A stretch of DNA of 7,002 bases, taken from assembly GCA_046756985.1 (NCBI GenBank), contig JBHHXG010000075.1, forward strand, positions 1 through 7,002, read 5' to 3'. The translations under genes were made by a program, and so were the position numbers. This DNA is from JBHHXG01 sp046756985 (GTDB taxonomy: Bacteria; Pseudomonadota; Zetaproteobacteria; Mariprofundales; Mariprofundaceae). Shown here in pieces: positions 1 through 5,944 of this stretch. How positions within the stretch are numbered: position 1 is the stretch's first letter; each line of letters starts with the position of its first letter. The notes under the pieces were generated by a model that made no database searches, was not told where the DNA came from, and was given only the letters and a program-made list of their open reading frames with translations.

Positions 1-1433
1 GTCAGATGACTGACCAGCCATTCATCAATGCGGTCGTGCAGCAGCAACACTTCGATACCCTTTTTGCGGAACACTTCCAGATGCGGGCTGTGTTTGGCCG
101 CAGCCAGCGATTCGGCAGTGATGAAATAAATCGTATCCTGCCCATCCACCATGCGCTCAACATAGTCAGACAACGTAACTGCCTGCTCATCCGAAGTGGT
201 GGAGGAGAAGCGCAACAATTTGGCGATACGTTCGCGGTTGGCATGGTCTTCGATGATGCCTTCCTTCAGGCAGGCGCCGAACTCGCTCCAGAATGCGGCA
301 TAGTCTTCCGACTCATCCTTGGCCATATCTTCAAGCAGGCCGAGGACGCGCTTGGTCGCGCCTTTTTTCATCGCATCCATGGCCGGGCTTTGCTGCAGCA
401 TTTCACGCGATACATTCAGAGGCAGGTCATTGGAGTCCATGACGCCACGCACGAAACGCAAGTACCGCGGCAACAGGTCCTCACTGGCTTCCATGATGAA
501 CACGCGCTTCACATACAGCTTCACGCCATGTTTGGACTCAGCCTGCCACAGGTCGAACGGTGCACGTTTTGGAAGATAGAGCAGCAATGAGTATTCGTAT
601 TTGCCTTCGAGCTTCTGGTGAATGCGCGCCAGCGGGTCATCAAAATCATGGCCGATATGTTTGTAGAAATTGTTGTAGTCCTCATCCGTCAGCTCGGATT
701 TCGGACGCGTCCACAACGCTGATGCCTGATTGACAGTCTCGACTTCGGCCGGCTTGACCTCTTCACCCTCTCCGGCCGCAACCGGAGTGCCCAGCATGCG
801 GATCGGGAAGGGGATGTGATCGGCATATTTATGGATGATGGTTTTCAGACGCCAGGAGTCGAGGAACTCATCGGCATCGTCGCGCAGATGCAGCGTGATT
901 TCGGTGCCGCGGGCGTCTTTCTCGACAGTTTCCAGTACATATTCACCATCGCCGGTAGACTCCCAGCGCACGCCATGCTCCTTTTCCAGGCCGGCGCGGC
1001 GGGTGGTCAGCGTGACCTTGTCCGCAACCAGAAACGATGAGTAAAAACCGACACCGAACTGGCCGATCAGATGGGCATCCTTTTCCTGATCGCCGGAGAG
1101 CCGACTGAAGAATTCCTTGGTACCCGAACGGGCGATGGTGCCGATATTGTCGATCACTTCATCGCGGTTCATGCCGATGCCATTATCGCGCACGGTGATG
1201 GTGCGGGCATCCTTGTCCACATCAATGAACACATGCAGGTCGGAATCACCTTCAAACAATGCATCGTCCGTCGTGGCTTCAAAGCGCAGCTTGTCTGCGG
1301 CATCGGAGGCGTTGGAGATCAGTTCGCGCAGGAAAATTTCCTTGTTCGAATACAGCGAGTGGATCATCAGATCCAGCAGTTGCTTGACCTCGGTCTGAAA
1401 GGCGTGGGTTTCTTTGGTGGTTGTGGCAGTCAT
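1..1433 (-). CDS. htpG: Molecular chaperone HtpG (bacterial Hsp90), 3' end cut by window
   Basis: Cytosolic ATP-dependent chaperone of the Hsp90 family. The frame runs from ATG at 1433-1431 without a stop to the window edge, giving 477 codons. E. coli HtpG has 624 residues, so roughly the last 145 (most of the C-terminal dimerisation domain) lie outside. The GHKL ATPase domain is complete: ELISNASDAADKL at residues 37-49 (Glu37 matches the catalytic Glu, Asn41 the Mg-binding Asn), DNGIGM at 83-88, then GTIARSGTKEF and GQFGVGFYSSF. The middle domain carries ALWTRPKSELTDE, KLYVKRVFIM, YLRFVRGVMDS and DLPLNVSRE, all close to E. coli. The start is supported by a GAGG ribosome binding site (1440-1443) six bases upstream and by the family N-terminus (FQTEVKQLLDLMIHSLYSNKE). 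It is separated by 41 bases from the glycosylase gene and has its own predicted heat-shock promoter. Identity is very secure. Confidence 0.97.
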   Translation of the reverse strand, partial: MTATTTKETHAFQTEVKQLLDLMIHSLYSNKEIFLRELISNASDAADKLRFEATTDDALFEGDSDLHVFIDVDKDARTITVRDNGIGMNRDEVIDNIGTIARSGTKEFFSRLSGDQEKDAHLIGQFGVGFYSSFLVADKVTLTTRRAGLEKEHGVRWESTGDGEYVLETVEKDARGTEITLHLRDDADEFLDSWRLKTIIHKYADHIPFPIRMLGTPVAAGEGEEVKPAEVETVNQASALWTRPKSELTDEDYNNFYKHIGHDFDDPLARIHQKLEGKYEYSLLLYLPKRAPFDLWQAESKHGVKLYVKRVFIMEASEDLLPRYLRFVRGVMDSNDLPLNVSREMLQQSPAMDAMKKGATKRVLGLLEDMAKDESEDYAAFWSEFGACLKEGIIEDHANRERIAKLLRFSSTTSDEQAVTLSDYVERMVDGQDTIYFITAESLAAAKHSPHLEVFRKKGIEVLLLHDRIDEWLVSHL

Positions 1434-1474
1434 AAATATCCTCGTTGAAATAGTTTTAGAATGATTGGATTAGC

Positions 1475-2005
1475 TCATTCATAGGGCTGGCGGATTCCAT
1501 TTTCAAGGGCTGTCTGAATGATCCGCCAGGCAGCCAACTTGGTCTTGAAATCCATAGCGGCATGCGCAGGGCTGGTGGAGGGAAGCCGGTGGCGGGGGAT
1601 GGTCTGCAGACTTGCCGACAACTGCGGTAATACCAGCCGGCCGTACAGTGCTTCGGCCTTACCGCCATTGAAGAAGACTGTCCGGATATGCGAATGTTGT
1701 GCAAAGAACGTCGTGAAATCATTGGCTTCGACATTGCGCATGTCGGCATCAAGGCTGCCCGGGCGAACGCATTGATGTGCCACATCCCACAGGGCGATTT
1801 TGTTTGTCTTCATTAACTGCAGCCGCTGCTGATAGGGCAGGGCAGGGTCAAAGCCAAGCAATTCTCCCATGATCGGCCAGAAGGCATTGCGTGGATGGGC
1901 ATAATATTGCTGCTGACGTAGTGATTCCACGCCCGGCATGGAGCCGAGGATCAGAACAATCGCATCTTCGCCGGCTGCATAATCAAAACATTGAATTTCG
2001 TTCAT
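1475..2005 (-). CDS. Family 6 uracil-DNA glycosylase superfamily protein (DNA-deoxyinosine/hypoxanthine glycosylase)
   Basis: A 176-residue single-domain protein of the UDG fold, predicted to excise deaminated bases (hypoxanthine in DNA, possibly uracil) and so start base excision repair. Motif 1, GSMPG at 21-25 followed by SLRQQQYYAHPRNAFW (28-43), is the signature of the hypoxanthine-DNA glycosylase family. Asn40 in HPRNAFW corresponds to the catalytic Asn described for family 6, in place of the Asp of classical Ung. LWDV (72-75) and RPGSLDA (81-87) follow. Motif 2 is LPSTSPAHA (141-149). The start at 2005 is chosen because motif 1 begins about 20 residues in, as in homologues; the frame stays open upstream to about 2335, but only as antisense-type sequence over panD. 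The ribosome binding site is weak and panD ends 52 bases upstream, so read-through from the pan genes is likely. The exact substrate is inferred. Confidence 0.85.
   Translation of the reverse strand: MNEIQCFDYAAGEDAIVLILGSMPGVESLRQQQYYAHPRNAFWPIMGELLGFDPALPYQQRLQLMKTNKIALWDVAHQCVRPGSLDADMRNVEANDFTTFFAQHSHIRTVFFNGGKAEALYGRLVLPQLSASLQTIPRHRLPSTSPAHAAMDFKTKLAAWRIIQTALENGIRQPYE
1479..1507 (-). promoter_or_regulatory. Predicted sigma-32 (heat-shock) promoter of htpG
   Basis: Read on the minus strand, the sequence has CCCTTGAAA (1509-1501) as a -35 box, 15 bases between CTTGAA and the next box, and CCCTATGA (1486-1479) as a -10 box. The known E. coli sigma-32 consensus is CCCTTGAA, 13-15 bases, CCCCATnT, so the -35 is perfect over eight bases and the -10 differs mainly at the fourth C. 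The expected transcription start is near 1472, leaving a leader of about 40 bases before the htpG ATG at 1433. The promoter lies inside the last ten or so codons of the upstream glycosylase gene. The motif match is seen directly; activity is inferred from the family's known heat-shock control. Confidence 0.72.
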
Positions 2006-2057
2006 GTCGTGCCGTGAGCGATTTGGCAGAGCCAGACAGAATTCGTTTGAACAGGCC

Positions 2058-2435
2058 CTAGACAGCAGCAAGCCGGCCGTGGCTGGTATGGGTGATGGCG
2101 TTGTTTCCATCCACATAAACGAGTGCAGGCTGAAACCGTTCAGCTTCCTTGGCATCCATCTCCGCATAGGTGCAGATGATGACCAGGTCACCGGGACTGG
2201 CCTTGTGTGCGGCAGCACCATTGACGCCAATGGTGCCAGAGCCACGGGGGGCCGTGATGGCATACGTCGTGAAGCGCTCGCCATTGGACACGTTGTAAAT
2301 ATGCAACTGTTCAAACGGCAGGATATTGGCTGCATCGAGCAGATCCTGATCGATGGCGCAAGAGCCCTCGTAGTCCAGTTCGGCGTGCGTCACTGTGGCG
2401 CGGTGCAGTTTTGATTTCAGCATGGTGATATTCAT
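2058..2435 (-). CDS. panD: Aspartate 1-decarboxylase proenzyme
   Basis: Pyruvoyl-dependent enzyme that decarboxylates L-aspartate to beta-alanine, the amine half of pantothenate; it acts as a cytosolic tetramer. It has 125 residues, matching the family's usual 120-126. The N-terminus MLKSKLHRATVTHAELDYEGSCAID aligns almost residue for residue with E. coli PanD. The self-cleavage site is Gly24-Ser25, where Ser25 becomes the pyruvoyl group. Lys9, Arg54 and Tyr58, the substrate and processing residues of the family, are all present, followed by VNGAAAHKASPGDLVII. A GGAG ribosome binding site (2441-2444) five bases before ATG fixes the start. The gene begins 18 bases after the panC stop, so the two are almost certainly co-transcribed. 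The protein looks intact. Confidence 0.98.
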   Translation of the reverse strand: MNITMLKSKLHRATVTHAELDYEGSCAIDQDLLDAANILPFEQLHIYNVSNGERFTTYAITAPRGSGTIGVNGAAAHKASPGDLVIICTYAEMDAKEAERFQPALVYVDGNNAITHTSHGRLAAV

Positions 2436-2453
2436 GGCATCTCCGGGGCAATA

Positions 2454-3290
2454 TTATCCCAATTCAATGTTGTCAATCAAACGCGCCTTGCCAATAGTTG
2501 CGGCCACAAAGGCCCGGCATGGTCCGCTGCCGAGATGTTCGACAAGGTCGAGCGTACCGGCATGGCGGATGTCCATATATTCAGGAACAATATGGTTCGT
2601 TTTTAAGCTTTTTTTGGCTGTTTTGCATAATTTTACACAGTTTTTCTCGCCTTTTTGTGCATTTTTGGCAATAAGTTGCAAGCTGGCATACAGCGATCCA
2701 GCCTGTTTTCGCTCCTCAGGCGACAGATAGCGGTTGCGACTGCTCATCGCCAGTCCATCCGGCTCGCGGACGGTCTCACCATTGATGATTTCCACCGGCA
2801 TGTGCAGGTCGGAAACCATGCGTCTGATGATAGTCAGTTGCTGATAATCTTTTTCTCCGAACACTGCGATGTCCGGCTGTACGATGTTGAACAGGATATT
2901 GACGACGGTGGCGACCCCATCGAAGTGTCCGGGGCGCGTGGCGCCGCACAGCATGCTATCGAGCTGGCGGACGGTCAGCGTCACCTTTGCTCCGTCATCC
3001 GGGTACAGATTGTGCGGGCAGAAAATGAAATCCACGCCCTCGGCTTCGCAGGCGGCACAATCTTCGTCAAAGGTGCGCGGATAGGCATCCAGATCCTCGC
3101 TTGGACTGAATTGCATCGGGTTCACATAAATGCTGACCACAACGATACCGGCCAGCCGCCTTGCCTGTCTGATCAGGCTCAGGTGTCCTTCATGCAGGCA
3201 TCCCATGGTAGGCACCAGCGCGATTCGGTCACGACCGCGCGCATCGGCAAGGGCGCGGCGGATGTCGGTGCTTGTTTTGACGATGTTCAT
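2454..3290 (-). CDS. panC: Pantothenate synthetase (pantoate--beta-alanine ligase)
   Basis: ATP-dependent ligase joining D-pantoate and beta-alanine through a pantoyl-adenylate intermediate; the last step of vitamin B5 synthesis. It has 278 residues, typical for the family. The nucleotidyltransferase fold is marked by PTMG (27-30) with the HIGH-type motif HEGH (33-36), VNPMQF (57-61), GHFDGVATVV (121-130), FGEKDYQQL (144-152) and the KMSKS-like loop AMSSRNRYLSPEER (181-194). The small C-terminal domain ends in the conserved KARLIDNIEL. The first Met at 3290 fits the family's N-terminus (MNIVKT), although no clear ribosome binding site precedes it. Odd feature: residues about 206-231 are unusually rich in Lys and built from A-rich codons, unlike the rest of the gene, although alignment length with E. 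coli is kept. It is separated from panB by a repeat element and is followed closely by panD. Confidence 0.98.
   Translation of the reverse strand: MNIVKTSTDIRRALADARGRDRIALVPTMGCLHEGHLSLIRQARRLAGIVVVSIYVNPMQFSPSEDLDAYPRTFDEDCAACEAEGVDFIFCPHNLYPDDGAKVTLTVRQLDSMLCGATRPGHFDGVATVVNILFNIVQPDIAVFGEKDYQQLTIIRRMVSDLHMPVEIINGETVREPDGLAMSSRNRYLSPEERKQAGSLYASLQLIAKNAQKGEKNCVKLCKTAKKSLKTNHIVPEYMDIRHAGTLDLVEHLGSGPCRAFVAATIGKARLIDNIELG
2596..2675 (-). other. A-tract-rich, lysine-rich patch within panC
   Basis: On the coding strand this stretch contains repeated A runs, including one of seven (2609-2615 as T on the plus strand) and several of five (for example 2600-2604 and 2641-2645). The surrounding gene has few such runs. 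It encodes about eight lysines within 22 residues (209-230) of the PanC C-terminal domain, on the surface helix that in E. coli contains a more acidic sequence. The reading frame is intact, so this is a compositional island and not a frameshift. What caused it is unknown. Confidence 0.6.
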
Positions 3291-3319
3291 GCCAGCACAA
3301 CCGGATACAGACTGTTTCT

Positions 3320-3475
3320 GTTCTTTCTTGCGTGCTCAGGAAAGAACCAAAGAAGGGCACCCCGAAACCAGCCTGTCCTTCGGATTCCCTCGGTTACAGA
3401 CAGAAAATCGGCCGCGACTTCGCTGCTCGTCTCCGATTTTCTGTCTGTACCTCGGCAGCCTGCTAACGGGGAATC
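3320..3475. repeat. Composite inverted-repeat element between panB and panC (REP/MITE-like)
   Basis: The 196-base panB-panC gap is largely filled by nested inverted repeats. The first is an 11-base arm pair with one mismatch, 3320-3330 against 3337-3347, with a 6-base loop. The second is an outer 7-base pair GATTCCC (3383-3389) and GGGAATC (3469-3475) that encloses the perfect 17-bp stem listed separately. None is followed by a T run on either strand, so these are not ordinary intrinsic terminators. The layout, with structured arms in an intergenic gap and a small meaningless open frame through it, resembles dispersed intergenic repeats found in many Pseudomonadota. Whether it is repeated elsewhere in this genome cannot be seen from one copy. 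It may form RNA structure between panB and panC if the two are co-transcribed. Confidence 0.6.
3395..3449. repeat. Perfect 17-bp inverted repeat, 21-base loop
   Basis: The arm TACAGACAGAAAATCGG (3395-3411) is exactly the reverse complement of 3433-3449, with a 21-base spacer (3412-3432). A perfect 17-bp match at this distance is very unlikely by chance. Either strand could fold into a long hairpin. It lacks a downstream T run, and both arms contain the central AAAA/TTTT, so it is better read as part of a dispersed repeat or a processing/stability hairpin in the panB-panC transcript than as a terminator. Confidence 0.85.
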
Positions 3476-3486
3476 AAGATATGGCA

Positions 3487-4278
3487 TCATGATTTGGGAA
3501 ACGTCCCTTGGCGCACATCATCGCTCCAGCTTTCAATCGCTTCAATAATGTGCTGCCGCAGATCGGCATAGGCCGGGGCAAAGGGAGGATTTTTCTCCGA
3601 AAGACCAAGCAGATCGTGCCAGACCAGCACCTGCGCATCACAATCAGGGCCTGCGCCGATACCGACGGCGGGAATATCCACCATGCCAGTGATCTCAGCT
3701 GCTAGTTCATGCGGAATGTTTTCGAGCACCAGCGCAGTGGATCCAGCATTTGTGACAGCTTTGGCGTCTTTCTTCAGTTGCTTTTGCTCGTCCTTGCTTT
3801 GACCGCGTTTGCCGTAACCGCCGAATTTCTTGACTGATTGTGGTGTCAGCCCGATGTGTGCCACCACGGCAATGCCGCGATCAGAAAGGAAGCGGATGGT
3901 CCCGGCCATGGGCTCGCCACCCTCTAGCTTTACAGCATCACAACCGGTTTCCTGAATGACGCGCACGCTCGTTTCAAACGCCTGTTCGGGCGATTGCTGG
4001 TAAGTACCGAAGGGCAGATCGCAGACAACCCATGCATGTGTCCGACCACGCACAACGGCAGCGGTATGATGAATCATATGTCCAAGTGTGACGGGAAGGG
4101 TGGTATCAAAGCCCAGAGCCACCATACCGAGCGAATCACCGACCAGCAGCACATCCACCCCGGCGGCCTCGGCAAGTTGTGCCGATGCTGCATCGTAGGC
4201 TGTCAGCCATACTGTTTTTTCGCCACGTTCCTTGGCGCGTAAAAGCGTCGCCGCCGTGACCGGTTTCTTTTCGCTCAT
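3487..4278 (-). CDS. panB: 3-methyl-2-oxobutanoate hydroxymethyltransferase (ketopantoate hydroxymethyltransferase)
   Basis: First committed enzyme of pantothenate synthesis: transfers a hydroxymethyl group from 5,10-methylene-tetrahydrofolate to 2-oxoisovalerate, giving ketopantoate. It is a cytosolic Mg-dependent (beta-alpha)8 barrel. It has 263 residues against 264 in E. coli. VGDSLGM (46-52) supplies the metal ligand Asp48, CDLPFGTY (86-93) Asp87, and KLEGG (117-121) Glu119. HIGLTPQSVKKFGGYG (141-156) matches the E. coli loop, and LVLENIP (183-189) carries the catalytic-base Glu186. GIGAG (206-210) follows. A GGAAGG ribosome binding site (4283-4288) four bases before ATG supports the start. 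The 77-base gap upstream leaves room for a promoter, but no clear sigma-70 boxes were recognised there. The region 157-172 is lysine/glutamine-rich but has family length. Identity is very secure. Confidence 0.98.
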   Translation of the reverse strand: MSEKKPVTAATLLRAKERGEKTVWLTAYDAASAQLAEAAGVDVLLVGDSLGMVALGFDTTLPVTLGHMIHHTAAVVRGRTHAWVVCDLPFGTYQQSPEQAFETSVRVIQETGCDAVKLEGGEPMAGTIRFLSDRGIAVVAHIGLTPQSVKKFGGYGKRGQSKDEQKQLKKDAKAVTNAGSTALVLENIPHELAAEITGMVDIPAVGIGAGPDCDAQVLVWHDLLGLSEKNPPFAPAYADLRQHIIEAIESWSDDVRQGTFPKS

Positions 4279-4352
4279 TGTGCCTTCCGCTTCAGTCCGG
4301 CTATGCCGGTACCGTCTTCAGGGTTGGCGAACTCTAATGAGGGCTCAGGATT

Positions 4353-4368
4353 TACTCAAGATTGAGTA
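4353..4368. repeat. 16-base palindrome over the VOC gene stop, upstream of panB
   Basis: TACTCAA, two bases, TTGAGTA (4353-4359, 4362-4368) is a perfect 7+7 inverted repeat. It covers the stop codon of the VOC gene (4356-4358) and lies about 75-90 bases upstream of the panB start. The two-base centre is too short for a good hairpin loop and there is no T tail, so a terminator is unlikely. A dimeric regulator site for panBCD is possible but not demonstrated. Confidence 0.4.
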
Positions 4369-4778
4369 CTATCATCTTCAGGTCCTATCCAGAAAAAGGG
4401 GTTGTGGGCAATTTCCCACAGATGGCCGTCCGGGTCCGCGAAATACCCGTGGTAACCACCCCAGAAGGCCTTTTGGGCAGGTTTGACGAGTGTTGCGCCT
4501 GCGGCAACGGCCTGTTCGAGTACTTTTCCTACTTCTGCTTCGGATTGGACATTGTGCGATAATGTGACCCCTTCAAAGCCGCTGCCCTTGGGAGAAACGC
4601 TGGCATCTGCGGCCAATGCGTCACGGCCATAAAGACCAAGCCAGCTTCCGATGAGTGTGAAAAAGGCGACTTCCGGCGGGGAGTCCATCCGGGGAAAGCC
4701 CAAGCCCTTCTCATAAAACTCAATCGATTTTTTCAGATCGCTTACGCCCAGCGTAATCATGCTGATTCTTGGCTGCAT
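4356..4778 (-). CDS. VOC-superfamily (glyoxalase/bleomycin-resistance fold) protein, function unknown
   Basis: A 140-residue protein with the paired beta-alpha-beta-beta-beta units of the vicinal oxygen chelate superfamily. Module 1 starts ISMITLGVSDLKKSIEFYEKGLGF (5-28); module 2 ends GYFADPDGHLWEIAHNPFF (111-129), whose DPDGHLWEI is a hallmark of the superfamily, with Glu122 in the usual metal-ligand position. The strand-1 metal ligand His of true glyoxalase I appears to be absent (MITLGVSD), so assignment as lactoylglutathione lyase is not justified. Members include dioxygenases, isomerases and drug-binding proteins; no substrate can be read from the sequence. An AAGGGA ribosome binding site (4784-4789), five bases before ATG, supports the start. 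It begins 12 bases after the deoxynucleoside kinase stop, so it is in the same transcript. Aromatic FWGGYHGYF (105-113) would line the binding cavity. Confidence 0.88.
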   Translation of the reverse strand: MQPRISMITLGVSDLKKSIEFYEKGLGFPRMDSPPEVAFFTLIGSWLGLYGRDALAADASVSPKGSGFEGVTLSHNVQSEAEVGKVLEQAVAAGATLVKPAQKAFWGGYHGYFADPDGHLWEIAHNPFFWIGPEDDSTQS

Positions 4779-4790
4779 ATTTATCCCTTA

Positions 4791-5438
4791 TCAGGTGTAG
4801 TCCGCCCAGAATTCGGTATCCGAGCGCATGTTTCCGATGCGCCCGATGAGCGCATCAATGTCTTCCGGTCTGTCGGCAAAGTTGAGCCTGTCCGTCTGCA
4901 CAATCAGCAGTGGCGTTTCCTGATAATGGAAAAAGAACTGGTCATAAGCCGTGATCACGTGCTTGAGATATTCCGTATTCAATCCTCTTTCAAAGCGGCG
5001 GCTGCGATTCCTGATGCGCTTCATGATGACATTCGGATCGGATTGCAGATAAATCACAAGATCAGGCTGGGGGAGATCGACCGCAACCACGCGCGCCACC
5101 TGATCGTAAAGCGCCAGTTCGGAATCGTTGAGCGTCACTGTTGCAAACAGGCGGTCCTTGGCGAAGATGTAATCGCTGACCATGCCCTGATGAAACAGTT
5201 CCTGCTGATGCAGTTCCTGCCATTGTTTCAGGCGCGAAAACAGAAAGGAGAGCTGCACAGCCAGCGCATGACGTGTCGGATCGTCGTAAAATGTTTCCAG
5301 AAAAGGATTGTCGTCCGCCTGCTCCAGCACCAGCGTGGAATCCAGCCGGTCGGCCAGCGCTTGCGCAAGCGTTGTTTTGCCAACGCCAATCGGCCCTTCA
5401 ACGGCGATATGACAGTTTTCCAGAGGGTGTTTTACCAT
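4791..5438 (-). CDS. Deoxynucleoside kinase (deoxyadenosine/deoxyguanosine kinase type)
   Basis: Salvage enzyme predicted to phosphorylate deoxynucleosides at the 5' position using ATP; cytosolic P-loop fold of the thymidylate kinase/dNK group. It has 215 residues, the usual size of bacterial dAK/dGK-like enzymes. The Walker A motif is GPIGVGKTT (15-23). Glu39 in LVLEQADDNPFLETFYDDP (36-54) is the expected base-side Glu. SDYIFAKDRLFA (88-99) corresponds to the ERS/DRS-type motif, and the Arg-rich lid is RIRNRSRRFERG (141-152). The preference for purine over pyrimidine deoxynucleosides is inferred from overall resemblance and not proven. The start at 5438 is set by a strong AAAAGGAG ribosome binding site (5443-5450) four bases upstream. 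The gene overlaps the folK end by seven bases, which implies coupled translation, and is followed 12 bases later by the VOC gene. Confidence 0.93.
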   Translation of the reverse strand: MVKHPLENCHIAVEGPIGVGKTTLAQALADRLDSTLVLEQADDNPFLETFYDDPTRHALAVQLSFLFSRLKQWQELHQQELFHQGMVSDYIFAKDRLFATVTLNDSELALYDQVARVVAVDLPQPDLVIYLQSDPNVIMKRIRNRSRRFERGLNTEYLKHVITAYDQFFFHYQETPLLIVQTDRLNFADRPEDIDALIGRIGNMRSDTEFWADYT

Positions 5439-5944
5439 GCTTCTCCTTTTGTCAGCGGCCTTTCACCGCTTGTCAGCAAGGCATCCATCATTGACTGGGC
5501 CGACAAGTTCAGCCTCGGATGATGCCAGTCCGGGGCGATGTCGCATAGAGGGCGCAGGACGAACATGCGTTCATGCATATGAGGATGGGGTATCGTTAAT
5601 TCAGGCGTATCCATCATCATGTCCGCGCAGGCGATGATGTCCAGATCAAGCGTGCGCGGACCCCAGTATTCCGAGCGTTTACGTCCAAAGCTGATCTCAA
5701 CTGCCTGCATATGTTTCAGCAGGGACTCTGGCGGCAGTAAGGATGCAAGTTGGATCACCGCATTCAGGTAATCCGGCTGCCCTTCAGGACCGATGGGTGA
5801 GGTATGGTAAAGCAGCGAATTGGCCGTAACCTGACACCCATCGAGTGCTTCAAGTCTATCGCGGGTGCCAAGGAATGTAGCACGGATATCGCCGAGGTTC
5901 CCCCCCAGTGCGATGAAATAAGTATATTTCGGGCTTACGCCCAT
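5432..5944 (-). CDS. folK: 2-amino-4-hydroxy-6-hydroxymethyldihydropteridine pyrophosphokinase (HPPK)
   Basis: Transfers pyrophosphate from ATP to 6-hydroxymethyl-7,8-dihydropterin, the step before dihydropteroate synthase in folate synthesis; cytosolic. It has 170 residues from the chosen ATG (E. coli 159). YFIALGGNLGDI (9-20) is the N-terminal signature. LYHTSPIG and PDYLNAVI (58-65) form the pterin side. YWGPRTLDLDI (93-103) carries Asp100 and Asp102, the two Mg ligands. IPHPHMHERMFVLRPL (118-133) closes the active site. A TTG codon three residues upstream (5953) is an alternative start, but ATG at 5944 has GGCGG about nine bases ahead. The start overlaps the end of ggt by ten bases and the stop overlaps the kinase start by seven, so the gene sits inside an operon. 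Its folate product feeds PanB downstream. Confidence 0.97.
   Translation of the reverse strand: MGVSPKYTYFIALGGNLGDIRATFLGTRDRLEALDGCQVTANSLLYHTSPIGPEGQPDYLNAVIQLASLLPPESLLKHMQAVEISFGRKRSEYWGPRTLDLDIIACADMMMDTPELTIPHPHMHERMFVLRPLCDIAPDWHHPRLNLSAQSMMDALLTSGERPLTKGEAW

Noticed and set aside
6..590. A 194-codon plus-strand open frame
   Set aside because: It is antisense to htpG, whose minus-strand translation matches the Hsp90 family residue by residue.
2006..2335. A longer N-terminus for the DNA glycosylase, in frame up to 2335
   Set aside because: The extra residues overlap panD in another frame, have no family counterpart, and the motif-1 position fits the Met at 2005.
2590..2680. AT-rich stretch in panC as an internal promoter for panD
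   Set aside because: It is composed of homopolymer tracts with no convincing -35/-10 pair, and panD has a good ribosome binding site directly behind panC.
3287..3490. A 67-codon minus-strand open frame between panB and panC
   Set aside because: It is made of the inverted-repeat arms, overlaps both neighbours slightly and has no domain signal. It is best seen as chance coding through a repeat.
2655..3548. A 297-codon plus-strand open frame
   Set aside because: It runs antisense through panC, the repeat gap and the end of panB. All three are explained on the other strand, and the plus-strand protein shows no recognisable domain.
4297..4314. Small hairpin CCGGC-TAT-GCCGG and adjacent CGGTACCG before panB, as a terminator or riboswitch
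   Set aside because: The stem is only five base pairs, has no T run, and no known riboswitch pattern is recognisable in the 77-base gap.
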